A stretch of DNA of 8,484 nucleotides from an uncultured Ruminococcus sp. (GCA_900554975.1 USJI01000029.1:1-8484), one strand, 5' to 3'; positions 1 through 7,243 are shown, counted from the stretch's first letter. A program made the numbers and translations. The notes: generated by a model from the sequence alone, not told the origin.

Positions 1-2
1 TT

Positions 3-68
3 ATCTTCAAGGTATTGCGCTGTGAGGCGGAGGATATGTCAGCCGAAGTTACTCGGCTGAATCCTTAA
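3..68 (+). other. Possible C-terminal end of a plus-strand gene running off the left edge
   Basis: The frame starting at base 3 is open from the window edge to a TAA at 66-68 and encodes 21 residues ending AEDMSAEVTRLNP. It would converge with the minus-strand Toprim remnant that ends at base 74. An open frame this short is weak evidence, and I do not recognise the peptide. It could be chance, because the stretch overlaps an inverted repeat. Confidence 0.2.
39..60. repeat. Perfect 8-bp inverted repeat with 6-base loop
   Basis: TCAGCCGA (39-46) and TCGGCTGA (53-60) are exact reverse complements around the loop AGTTAC. There is no T-tract on either side, so it is not a typical intrinsic terminator. 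It lies just beyond the end of the Toprim remnant. It could be a protein-binding palindrome, a weak hairpin or part of a coding end. Confidence 0.4.
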
Positions 69-73
69 TCCAG

Positions 74-262
74 TCACATGCAAGGCTCCGGATTTTGTAC
101 AAATTCTATTTCCTCCGACTGCTCCTGAATCGGCTGTGAAAGCGCATTTTCCGCCTCTAATCTCACAGCGTTATCCGCAAGCTGAAACAACAGTTTTGCT
201 GTATTTATATACTGCTCACGGGTACGGGCAGTTTGATTTAAATCGCGCATAACAGTCTGCAC
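74..262 (-). pseudogene. C-terminal piece of the Toprim (DUF3991-type) protein, cut off by an in-frame TAG
   Basis: This 62-residue frame is in the same phase as the Toprim frame upstream. Only a TAG at 281-283 and six sense codons (RNLSDS) separate the two, so they read as one protein interrupted by a stop. A CAG-to-TAG change would explain it. The GTG at 262 has no ribosome binding site, so independent translation is unlikely. The piece is hydrophilic and predicted helical (for example TREQYINTAKLLFQLADNAV), like the charged C-terminal tails of these mobile-element proteins, and ends in PEPCM before a TGA at 74-76. I treat it as the detached tail of a dead gene. The alternative is a tiny separate gene. 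Confidence 0.55.
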
Positions 263-280
263 GGAATCGCTCAGATTTCG

Positions 281-907
281 CTATTTCTGGGCTGTTTTGC
301 CCTTGTCGGCATACGACCTGTAATCTGATTTCAGCTTACACTTGAGCTTGTCAAACATCACATTTTCGCTCTTTCCGGCAATAAAAAATGCCGAGCCTGC
401 AAGCGCATACTCAGCCAAATACCCGTATTGATTATTTTTAAAAGCCGCATAAATCTGCGATTTCAGCTTATCGGGACGACATTTCAGATACTCCAAATTT
501 TCAGCCTGACAATGATACCCCTCCTTGATTTTATGGGGAACAGCCGGCAAAAAATCTGCACCGTTAAGCTGTTTTAAATCCTCATTCCAATCTTTATTTA
601 TTGGCAGAATCCGCTTAATATCAGCATATCCGCTTTCTTCCAAAATGTCACTAAGCCTGTCCGCCGCGTCAATGCCGCCAACATCATTGTCGGTGCAAAT
701 CGCAATTTCAAACAGATTTTCATGCCCTTTTAACGCTGTTAAAACAGCATTTTCATACACACCGTTCATGGCTATATAACTGTGTTTCTGCCAGTTTTCG
801 GGGTGCAAAGTCAGATAACTCAGCATATCAATTGGAGCTTCAAAAATAAACAGTTTTCCCGATTCTCCAAAGTGTGCAAAGCTATATTTTGTGTCCGAAC
901 CCTCCAC
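281..907 (-). CDS. Toprim domain protein (DUF3991/Toprim family of ICEs), N-terminally truncated
   Basis: Toprim folds bind Mg2+ and occur in primases, topoisomerases and nucleases. The DUF3991/Toprim proteins of Firmicute mobile elements are thought to be primase-like, and their substrate is not established. The domain is visible: the motif LFIFEAPIDML carries the conserved Glu (residue 23), and CTDNDVGGIDAA carries the DxD pair (residues 73 and 75), followed by a conserved-looking HPENWQ region. Family members are longer, with an N-terminal zinc-finger-like and DUF3991 portion. Here the frame opens mid-protein: the GTG at 907 falls in a family-internal segment (EGSDTKYSF), has no ribosome binding site, and a stop lies at 917-919. 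The 3' end is cut by the TAG at 281-283. With both ends damaged I expect a non-functional remnant, although the catalytic residues survive. Confidence 0.7.
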   Translation of the reverse strand: MEGSDTKYSFAHFGESGKLFIFEAPIDMLSYLTLHPENWQKHSYIAMNGVYENAVLTALKGHENLFEIAICTDNDVGGIDAADRLSDILEESGYADIKRILPINKDWNEDLKQLNGADFLPAVPHKIKEGYHCQAENLEYLKCRPDKLKSQIYAAFKNNQYGYLAEYALAGSAFFIAGKSENVMFDKLKCKLKSDYRSYADKGKTAQK

Positions 908-936
908 AGTCTGGCATTAAATGTCTCCTTTCCGGG

Positions 937-965
937 TTGAAAATTTTGGTTTGGTGTGGTATAAT
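937..965 (+). promoter_or_regulatory. Strong sigma-70-type promoter for the UPF0158-like gene
   Basis: TTGAAA (937-942) and a perfect TATAAT (960-965) are separated by exactly 17 bases. A TG at 957-958 gives an extended -10 element. Transcription should start near 972, leaving a leader of about 56 bases before the ATG at 1028. The promoter lies immediately beside the broken end of the Toprim remnant, which suggests that this gene and its promoter came in as one unit. Confidence 0.75.
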
Positions 966-1027
966 GAGAAGAAAGATCAAGGGCAATATCGCTTAATAAA
1001 TCGGAATTTGATTGGATTGTTGTTATT

Positions 1028-1534
1028 ATGGAAGAAAAATACCAAGTGGAGTTATCTGTGTTATTGGAGTCATTGGAATACTGTTCTGATGTTGAATCGG
1101 ATGGATACTACATTGTTAGGGGAAGTAATAAAATAATAGCGTATGGTGAAGACCTATCAGAAGAATATCTTGGTGAGGATGCAGTTTGGAAATTTTTGCA
1201 GTCAAATGAGTGCATCAAATTACCAACCTTAAATGAGATAGAAGATGCTTCGCCGAATTGGAACAGGGATATAACGTTTAAATACATTGATGAAATGATA
1301 AATGACGCGAAACAAAAGAAACTCCTTACTAAAGCATATAAATCCATATTCGGTAATCGTATTCTTCATGCATTTCCGGGAAGCTCTAAATTCTGCGCAG
1401 AACTTGCCAAGCTTGGGCGTATGGATGAATGGAATCTGTTTATAAAAGAACAATATGAAGCCCATCAACTTGAATTTATAAAAAAATGGTGTAAAGACAA
1501 TAATGTAAAAATAATCACTGAAGCTGATATATAA
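1028..1534 (+). CDS. UPF0158-like hypothetical protein (168 aa)
   Basis: This is a soluble acidic protein of unknown function with no signal peptide or membrane segment. The layout resembles UPF0158 proteins as I know them: an acidic N-terminal half, a short strand with IKLP (residues 63-66), then a helical C-terminal half with the pattern AFPGSSKFCAEL, MDEWNLFIKEQ and IKKWCKDNNVK, matching the family's F-x-x-F, DEWY-x-F and I-x-WCEENGI blocks. The assignment is by eye. The gene has its own promoter and converges with the surface-protein operon across a shared terminator. Its ATG has no recognisable ribosome binding site, and the in-frame stretch back to a stop at 965-967 contains no ATG, GTG or TTG, so translation may be weak or start unusually. 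It is visibly AT-richer than the operon to its right. UPF0158-like proteins can sit beside toxin genes, but a role here is only conjecture. Confidence 0.6.
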   Translation: MEEKYQVELSVLLESLEYCSDVESDGYYIVRGSNKIIAYGEDLSEEYLGEDAVWKFLQSNECIKLPTLNEIEDASPNWNRDITFKYIDEMINDAKQKKLLTKAYKSIFGNRILHAFPGSSKFCAELAKLGRMDEWNLFIKEQYEAHQLEFIKKWCKDNNVKIITEADI

Positions 1535-1689
1535 GGGCAAGATATTCTTGTAGTGGTAAAGAATTTGTAACCATAAGGCAGGAAATCAATCTCAAACAAT
1601 TCAAAAGAAATTATTTTCAAAATGGATTAGGAACTGGCGGAATTATTAATCACAGTTTATCTAATACCCCTACCAAAAGGACTGAGTAA
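1528..1689 (+). pseudogene. Startless open stretch downstream of the UPF0158-like gene, possible gene remnant
   Basis: In the frame after a TGA at 1525-1527, 53 codons stay open to a TAA at 1687-1689, with protein-like composition (segments such as EFVTIRQEINLKQFKRNYF and GLGTGGIINHSL). The frame contains no ATG, GTG or TTG and overlaps the end of the upstream gene by a few bases. It could be the C-terminal end of a lost protein or simply a chance open frame in AT-rich DNA. I do not recognise a family. It fills most of the 169-base gap between the two convergent genes. Confidence 0.3.
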
Positions 1690-1704
1690 AATCAGTCCTT
1701 TTTT
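1675..1704. terminator. Bidirectional intrinsic terminator
   Basis: The arms AAAAGGACTGA (1675-1685) and TCAGTCCTTTT (1692-1702) pair perfectly around a six-base loop, with T-runs on the plus strand and A-runs (T on the minus strand) on the other side. It sits between the convergent UPF0158-like gene and the lipoprotein gene, and can end transcription of both. Confidence 0.88.
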
Positions 1705-2402
1705 CATCCACCAACGCATTCTCTAAACTGTCCCATAACTTGCGAAAAACTCTGCCTTTCCATCATATCCGTACTGAGAAAAGCACCAGACACAACGGTA
1801 AGCTTGTTCTCATTAAGAACAGCATAGGTTTCCGTGTATCCAAACTGCGACACCATACCGTCGGTTTTCTGAACAGAACTATAATACTGATATTTTCCCT
1901 TTGATACAACGCTGCTTGTCATTCTGTAATTGGACACAAAATCGTCCTCAGTGATACCGTTCATCTGAGTAGCAGTCTGTCTGAAGTAATAATCCCCGAA
2001 ATTTTCAAGGATATATTCCATATCGTAGGAAAGATTGCTTTTACTCAGATCAATACACATCACATTCAAAACACCGCCGCCGTTCTTGCCTTTAAGAGAT
2101 ATTTTCTGAATACTGTTGGAACTGTCGGTTTCCGATTCAAAGGTACAGCCTTTCATAACTTCTGTTACCAATTTGCTCGTATCTGCAAAGCTGATACCTG
2201 AATCGAAAAATTCAGCAATAAATGTATTTGTTTTTATCTTTTCATCCTCCGAAGAGTCAGCCGAGTCGTGTATGGTCTCTGTGATTGTAGTAGTAGTTTC
2301 CGTAACGGCATTCTGAATCGGCGGACTGATCGTTCCGCAAGCTGTCATTGTCAGCATAAACGCTGCTAAAATTGTACCTATTACTTTTGTTTTCATATTC
2401 AT
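1704..2402 (-). CDS. Small predicted lipoprotein, last gene of the surface-protein operon
   Basis: A 232-residue protein of unknown function. It begins with a short basic start (MNMKTK), a hydrophobic stretch and a lipobox-like MTAC, with Cys22 as the probable lipidation site, so it should be anchored on the outer face of the membrane. A Thr/Glu/Ser-rich linker follows (residues about 30-58), then a folded domain with no motif I recognise. I chose the ATG at 2402 because AGGGG (2408-2412) lies five bases upstream. A longer frame to 2492 would add 30 residues before the signal sequence and overlap the preceding gene. The gap to the DUF3852 gene is 11 bases, so co-transcription is likely. Position suggests a partner of the conjugation or surface apparatus, possibly an envelope or exclusion lipoprotein, but this is inference. 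Confidence 0.72.
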   Translation of the reverse strand: MNMKTKVIGTILAAFMLTMTACGTISPPIQNAVTETTTTITETIHDSADSSEDEKIKTNTFIAEFFDSGISFADTSKLVTEVMKGCTFESETDSSNSIQKISLKGKNGGGVLNVMCIDLSKSNLSYDMEYILENFGDYYFRQTATQMNGITEDDFVSNYRMTSSVVSKGKYQYYSSVQKTDGMVSQFGYTETYAVLNENKLTVVSGAFLSTDMMERQSFSQVMGQFRECVGG

Positions 2403-2413
2403 TTCCACCCCTA

Positions 2414-2737
2414 TCAGATTATGCTCCAGATGTACAGCGGACAGGTCAGAGAAAAGATCAGACAGCCAAAAATGATAGCGATCGGCGTCCATTCCAACTG
2501 ACCGTGTTTGCGGTAATCGAGGTATGCGAGCGTTACCTTAACAAACAGCAAAACTGCCAGTATCACGTCAATAACAGGAAATACAACATTATCCACAACC
2601 GACACAATCTGTGATTTTGCGGTACTCCAAGTGCTTTCCACTGCACCGGCAACGTCGCCGCTTGCATACGCCGTAAGACCGCAAAAAGCGGTCATCAATG
2701 CGGCAGTAATTAAAGCTATAAATGTTCTCTTTTTCAT
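2414..2737 (-). CDS. DUF3852-type membrane protein, VirB2/TrbC-like subunit of a conjugation apparatus
   Basis: A 107-residue protein. It has a signal peptide at residues 1-25 (MKKR start, cleavage likely after AYA), then a short helical segment and two hydrophobic stretches (about 47-72 and 84-106) flanking a charged turn, YRKHGQLEW. This two-helix layout after a signal peptide is that of VirB2/TrbC-type pilin-like proteins of type IV secretion systems. From memory, the segments SGDVAGAVESTW, VVDNVVFPVID and YRKHGQ match DUF3852 proteins of Firmicute ICEs closely. I chose the ATG at 2737 because AAGGAG lies seven bases upstream. The stop is 11 bases from the next gene. Function is inferred from the family and layout. 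Confidence 0.82.
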   Translation of the reverse strand: MKKRTFIALITAALMTAFCGLTAYASGDVAGAVESTWSTAKSQIVSVVDNVVFPVIDVILAVLLFVKVTLAYLDYRKHGQLEWTPIAIIFGCLIFSLTCPLYIWSII

Positions 2738-2744
2738 ACAAAAA

Positions 2745-2750
2745 CTCCTT
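2745..2750 (-). promoter_or_regulatory. Ribosome binding site that fixes the DUF3852 start
   Basis: AAGGAG reads on the minus strand seven bases before the ATG at 2737. It sits in the 13-base gap right after the sortase stop codon at 2751-2753. It rules out the longer overlapping frame to 2890. Confidence 0.8.
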
Positions 2751-3512
2751 TCATATTTTGCATAACTTTCCGGTAAGAACAGTCCTCGAACTGCCCTCGG
2801 AATTGGTGCAAGTAGACAGCGAAATAAACTGATCGTCCTCGGAAATTCCGATATTTCTCCAAATAAAAGAATTGGCTCTAAGATCGTCAAGCCACAGATT
2901 CACATCGGAATTCACATCATAAAAATCATCGTAATTTTCCGGCTGTGAAACTGAGAAAAAATCAATTTTATACACAGCATTCGGAGTGCTCAACCAGCCG
3001 TAATTGTGACTATCAAAATAGCTGCTGTCAATGAATTTAATCACGTCCGCAAACATACCTCCGTCACTCATATTGTGACCGTACAGAATGTTGATTCTGC
3101 CCGTAAAATCTGAATTACAACGGTAATCAAGAAATATCGAACCCACCCTTAAATAGCTGCCGTCAACGGATCTGTGAAGATAAAAATTATTGTCGCCGGA
3201 GTACATCACGGGATAGTTTATTTTTGTTTCGGGGACGTTGATCCAACCGATAGAATTATCAATATTAGTACACAATTCCTGAGTCTGTTCTTTCAGCTTT
3301 TCTTCCGCTTCAAATGGTATTTCAGTGCTGTTTTCTTCTTCTGAATTACTATCTTCTGACAGCTCCAAAAGTGTAAAATCCGGCATAAACGGCTTAAGTT
3401 TTTCTTCCTGAATTTTTACCTGAATATCGTCATGAAACAGTAAAAATAATCCTCCGAAAAGGAGGGCGGCTGAAACCACAGCCGCCGAAATTTTAATTAT
3501 TCTATTCTTCAT
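2751..3512 (-). CDS. Class B-type sortase
   Basis: A 253-residue cysteine transpeptidase. Sortases cut a sorting signal between Thr and Gly and join the protein to the cell wall or to another pilin. It has an N-terminal membrane anchor (residues 5-26), a charged linker rich in Glu and Ser (about 48-75), then the sortase domain. The catalytic triad is visible: His146 in YGHNM, Cys235 in LSTCT and Arg243 in SSRTVL. The GSIFLDYR and INYPVMYSGDNNFYL segments are characteristic of class B. The start at 3512 was chosen because AAGGCGG lies five bases upstream and the membrane anchor follows directly. It starts two bases after the surface-protein stop, which suggests translational coupling and that the neighbour is its substrate. 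All catalytic residues are present, so it should be active. Confidence 0.9.
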   Translation of the reverse strand: MKNRIIKISAAVVSAALLFGGLFLLFHDDIQVKIQEEKLKPFMPDFTLLELSEDSNSEEENSTEIPFEAEEKLKEQTQELCTNIDNSIGWINVPETKINYPVMYSGDNNFYLHRSVDGSYLRVGSIFLDYRCNSDFTGRINILYGHNMSDGGMFADVIKFIDSSYFDSHNYGWLSTPNAVYKIDFFSVSQPENYDDFYDVNSDVNLWLDDLRANSFIWRNIGISEDDQFISLSTCTNSEGSSRTVLTGKLCKI

Positions 3513-3514
3513 TC

Positions 3515-6500
3515 TTACCGCCTTTTTTCTTTTTTGCAAATGATCAAAACAGAGCCTATCGCAAGTGAAAGACCGATCATGATCCACGCTAAAAGATTAC
3601 TGCTGTTATCGCCGGTGTACGGAGTTGTCTGCTGTGGGATTTTTGTATTTGTCATCCTGCACTTCACAATTTCGCCGTTCTCTTTAATTGTAAACGGATA
3701 TGAATTTTCATCGAGAATATATCCGTCGGGAGCGTCGAATTCACGGTAGAAATAATCGCCCACACGGAGCATATCGAATTTCACTATACCATTGTCATCT
3801 GTTCGTCCCTGAACGACAACATTGCCGTCCTTGTCAAGAATTTCGATGCCACAGTTAGGTATAAGCTGACCCGTTGAAACGTCGGTTTTAGTGATCTCCA
3901 CACTACCTTTTTCAGGCTTATTTATGAATCCTTTTCCGACTTCCGTGTTTGAAATTTCTACGGTTTCGCCGTCCTTTTCAATGCTGAATGGGTACACGTT
4001 TTCATCGATAATAAAGCCGTCCGGAGCGACAGTTTCCTTCAAGAAATACTTGCTGTATTCAAGGTTTTCAAGAAGGTAAACGCCCTTTTCTGTTTCTGAT
4101 AATTTGCCGATTTCAGACTCGCATTTTTCATCGGAATAAACTGTGAGCTCTGCGCCTGAAAGCCTGTTATCAGGGTATTCCTCATCAATTTTTGTGACGG
4201 TAGCATTGCCTTTTATTTTCACATTTTTCGCTGTGATTTCTACAACATCTCCGTCCTCAGAAATAGTAACAGAATAACTTTCATCACTCAGAACATACCC
4301 CTCCGGAGCTGCGATCTCACGGACGATATAGCTGCCGAAAGGTACTTCTTCAAAGCCGAATTCACCCTTGGAATCGGACTCGGAAATCATGATCGCATTG
4401 TCAGAAACAAACTCAGTTTCTTCATTGGAAAACAGTCCGAAGAGAACGTTTTCTAACGGCTCGTCAGCCTCGTTTACCTTGATTCCTTTGACTGTTCCAC
4501 GCTTGAGGAGATTCTTAAACTGTCCGCAGTCAATGTACACAGTGGTCATTTCCTGACCCTGATACTCGAAGCTTACAAGGTACTTTTCACCATTTAAAAT
4601 ATAGTGCTCATCTGTTGCGATTTCCTGAACATAATATTTAGCAAAAGGCACTTTTTCAGCGATAACAGCCTTCATATTTTCATCGAGGGAAACCTCTGCG
4701 ATAAGTCCATCTTCGGGAATTACATTACCGTCTGCGGCCGTGATTTTCTCCGCGGCAAACAGTCCGAAACGTACATTTTTGTACTCGGAATTCATGCCGA
4801 TTCCAAAAGCTTCATCCTGTTCCATAAGCTTCTCAAGGCTTATTTCAATGCTCTGATAATCATTGACAAACGACGTATTCACGGTATCTCTCACGCTGAC
4901 CTCCTGTCCTGCATAGCTAAGCTCCACAAGCTGTGGTTCTGTGTTTAAAACATAGCCGTAAGGCGCTGTAACTTCCACAACTTCATATTTTCCAAGATAC
5001 AATAAATCTGTTTCCGCATAGCCGTTTTCATCGGTTGTAAGTTCGGCAACAATTTCGCCAGCGTTAGCTCTGACAGTACCGTCAGCCGTTACGATATCCT
5101 CGCTTGCGATAACCTGATATACTGCCCCTGACAGTCCCACTTCATTAAAAACAGGGGTATAAGTGGTCTGTCCGCTTTCATGCACTTCACCGTTTTCATC
5201 AATATATATCGCACTGCCGAGAGCAGTAACAGAACTGAAAGTATCGCCGGATTTCTGAATACTGATCCTGCCTTTCTGAGCAGTATTGTATTTTTCAACA
5301 ACTACGGTTTTATCTGTACCGTCAATCGTAAATGGAACAGGATTCTCATCAAGAACATATCCGTCAGGTGACTTCACCTCATGAAGCTCATAATCACCGT
5401 AAGAAAGTTCCTGCGGCAGCATTAATGTCCCACTGTCATCAGTATAAAAAGTCTCAAGAATCATTTCTGAAGGATAGTTGATTTTCTGTGTTACATAGCA
5501 TGAATCTGCACAGTCCCATACCTTGAACCCGATCCCTGAAACAGGAATAACATTACCTGTTTCAGCATCTTTTTTCACAATTCTTACAAATGAAGTTAAG
5601 ACAGCGTCATTAATGAGGTAAAAATAGTTCTTTTCATTTTCGTTGACATTAACTTCAAAATCCGGCATAAACTCTGTATTTTCCCATCCCTTGGTCTGGT
5701 GAACAATATATATTCCATATGGCATTAATTTTGTTTCGGCAAAGCCGTTTTCATCTGTAATGAGATAATCACGCTCATTTTCCTTCGCATTGCCATAACT
5801 GCCTGCATTTTTAAGATACACCTCGAATTCTGCACCTGTTTCGGGTGTTTCTATCTGTGTTGTACCATTGTCTGAATGCTTGATAATACTGATTTTGCCC
5901 TTAATAACTTTTTCACTTACTTCCTTAAAAAGAGTGTTTTTCTCGATGATATAATTTTTCGGATCTGCTCCTATAATGCATACTGTTTCATCAAGGAGAT
6001 ATCCCTCCGGAGTGCTTATTTCACGAAGCGTCCAGTTATCTCCGCAGATATATTCTTTTGTCCTGAAATATCCGTTTTCGTCCGTTGTATAGGTATCAAC
6101 CAGTTCCTCTCCATTAAAAATACCGTATACTGCACCTGAAAGTGTGCCGTCTCCCTGTGCCGTACCTGTTTCCGAATCCTTCTTCACAATTTCAGCAGTG
6201 AATTTCTTCAGCCTATTTTTAAATGTAACACTTTTTGTTGCATCTGCCGTAAGAGTTACAGTCTGATCAGCAGGAATGACATACTTTACAGGAACATTTT
6301 TTTCGGAAATGGTGTACACTATTTTCTCATTATTGCTGTCATAAACAGGAATATCCGAAAGAACTGCAATTCCGTCCGAGCCTGTTTTAATAGTGTAAGT
6401 CTTGCCGCCACCCTTAATTTCAAAAGTACGGTCACCATTTTCTCCGTCCTCTGACTGTTTGTTGATTTTGATTGACCCTGTTTTAAGTTCATTATTGAAT

Positions 6501-7243
6501 TTCACATTCACAGTCAGATCTGCATTTCCGCTTGTCAGCGTCACATTCTGCGCCTTTGGAGTTTCATAACGGGTTGCCACATTAATTTCGGAAACCGTGT
6601 AGGTAACAGGCTTTCCGGATTTCATGTCATAAACTTTAAGTCCTGAAAACTCTGCAGTTCCATTAGAATCGGTCTTTTTTGAATATGCACTGCCATCAGA
6701 ACCGGTCAATTTGAATTCGATATCCTTGACAATTTTGTCCTCAGAGGTCTTGTTTACCTTGATTTTTCCCGTCTGATAATTTTCATAAACAGTAACCGTC
6801 TGATTTGATTTCAACTCGTAAACTTTAGTCGAGAGAGCGTAGCCTTTCGGAGCGGAAAGTTCCTTAACATAATATGTGCCGTCGGGAAGCTTGATCGAAC
6901 CGATACCGTCAGCTCCGATTGTAATTTCTCCGACCTTTGTTTTGCACTCAGAATCGGAGTAAACGCCGTACTTTGCAGTACTGCCGTCAACAGGTGATTT
7001 TCCAACAATCTGACTCGTACCGTCGAGGCATTTTTTAATACTGAAAGTGGCGTCACGGGAGGTTAATTTGTAGGCAACAAAGCTTTTGAACCTCGCCTTG
7101 CCGTCGGTATTATTGTTGATAACACAGCCCTGTGAACCATTGCATTCTATTCTCCAGTGCTTACCTCCATCTCCGTTGCCGCTGCCTACATAGGGAGAAA
7201 CTGCATTTCTGTCATATCCGAGTTTTACAAGGTAATCTAACAC
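3515..7243 (-). CDS. Cna-B/SpaA-type repeat surface protein with cell-wall sorting signal, 5' truncated
   Basis: A 1242-residue fragment of a fibre-like adhesin or pilin-related protein. After a Gly/Asn/Cys-containing head (residues 1-60), I count about 11 Cna-B-type domains from residue 65 to 1201. Nine have variants of the K-x-x/E-x-x-P-x-G-Y pattern in which Lys, Glu and Asn can form self-generated isopeptide bonds (APKGY, TPEGY, SPDGY, APYGY, APEGY, APDGY). The C-terminus has TPYTG (1207-1211), a hydrophobic segment (about 1217-1236) and the tail KKEKRR. The start is doubtful: GTG at 7243 has no ribosome binding site and no signal peptide follows, though a cell-wall protein of this kind must have one. 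The in-frame stop upstream is at 7271-7273, and the frame overlaps the ATPase gene's end by seven bases. The N-terminal part of the gene seems to be missing. The sortase gene follows after two bases. Confidence 0.85.
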   Translation of the reverse strand: MLDYLVKLGYDRNAVSPYVGSGNGDGGKHWRIECNGSQGCVINNNTDGKARFKSFVAYKLTSRDATFSIKKCLDGTSQIVGKSPVDGSTAKYGVYSDSECKTKVGEITIGADGIGSIKLPDGTYYVKELSAPKGYALSTKVYELKSNQTVTVYENYQTGKIKVNKTSEDKIVKDIEFKLTGSDGSAYSKKTDSNGTAEFSGLKVYDMKSGKPVTYTVSEINVATRYETPKAQNVTLTSGNADLTVNVKFNNELKTGSIKINKQSEDGENGDRTFEIKGGGKTYTIKTGSDGIAVLSDIPVYDSNNEKIVYTISEKNVPVKYVIPADQTVTLTADATKSVTFKNRLKKFTAEIVKKDSETGTAQGDGTLSGAVYGIFNGEELVDTYTTDENGYFRTKEYICGDNWTLREISTPEGYLLDETVCIIGADPKNYIIEKNTLFKEVSEKVIKGKISIIKHSDNGTTQIETPETGAEFEVYLKNAGSYGNAKENERDYLITDENGFAETKLMPYGIYIVHQTKGWENTEFMPDFEVNVNENEKNYFYLINDAVLTSFVRIVKKDAETGNVIPVSGIGFKVWDCADSCYVTQKINYPSEMILETFYTDDSGTLMLPQELSYGDYELHEVKSPDGYVLDENPVPFTIDGTDKTVVVEKYNTAQKGRISIQKSGDTFSSVTALGSAIYIDENGEVHESGQTTYTPVFNEVGLSGAVYQVIASEDIVTADGTVRANAGEIVAELTTDENGYAETDLLYLGKYEVVEVTAPYGYVLNTEPQLVELSYAGQEVSVRDTVNTSFVNDYQSIEISLEKLMEQDEAFGIGMNSEYKNVRFGLFAAEKITAADGNVIPEDGLIAEVSLDENMKAVIAEKVPFAKYYVQEIATDEHYILNGEKYLVSFEYQGQEMTTVYIDCGQFKNLLKRGTVKGIKVNEADEPLENVLFGLFSNEETEFVSDNAIMISESDSKGEFGFEEVPFGSYIVREIAAPEGYVLSDESYSVTISEDGDVVEITAKNVKIKGNATVTKIDEEYPDNRLSGAELTVYSDEKCESEIGKLSETEKGVYLLENLEYSKYFLKETVAPDGFIIDENVYPFSIEKDGETVEISNTEVGKGFINKPEKGSVEITKTDVSTGQLIPNCGIEILDKDGNVVVQGRTDDNGIVKFDMLRVGDYFYREFDAPDGYILDENSYPFTIKENGEIVKCRMTNTKIPQQTTPYTGDNSSNLLAWIMIGLSLAIGSVLIICKKEKRR
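3518..3625 (-). other. Cell-wall sorting signal of the surface protein
   Basis: The last 36 residues contain TPYTG, then a hydrophobic stretch and a positively charged tail (KKEKRR). The motif differs from LPXTG by Thr in place of Leu at its first position. The sortase encoded immediately downstream may prefer it. Function is inferred from the layout. Confidence 0.8.
3641..7051 (-). repeat. Tandem Cna-B domain array (about 11 units)
   Basis: Domain boundaries by eye, as residues of the surface protein: 65-153, 158-253, 256-344, 348-440, 447-545, 551-652, 657-795, 797-908, 915-1007, 1011-1107 and 1111-1201. Most end with an E-x-x-x-P-x-G-Y block. Units 2 and 3 share another ending (SEINVATRYETP and SEKNVPVKYVIP) and form a recent-looking pair. 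Coding DNA of the P-G-Y block recurs as CCGTCNGGNGC-like stretches, for example near 3727, 4018, 5359, 6003 and 6843, so the array has modest repeats for recombination. Confidence 0.8.

Noticed and set aside
281..283. TAG recoded as an amino acid (amber readthrough)
   Set aside because: The gene is also 5' truncated, the ATPase gene ends normally with TAG, and there is no tRNA or recoding signal in view. A simple nonsense mutation is more likely.
921..1136. 71-residue plus-strand frame over the promoter of the UPF0158-like gene
   Set aside because: Its start precedes the promoter and it mostly overlaps the recognised gene in another frame, so it is a shadow frame.
2403..2492. Longer start for the lipoprotein at 2492
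   Set aside because: It would place 30 residues before the signal sequence and overlap the DUF3852 gene; AGGGG five bases upstream supports the ATG at 2402.
3534..5371. Several plus-strand frames across the surface protein gene
   Set aside because: They are antisense shadows of the Cna-B repeats, with no ribosome binding sites or recognisable domains.
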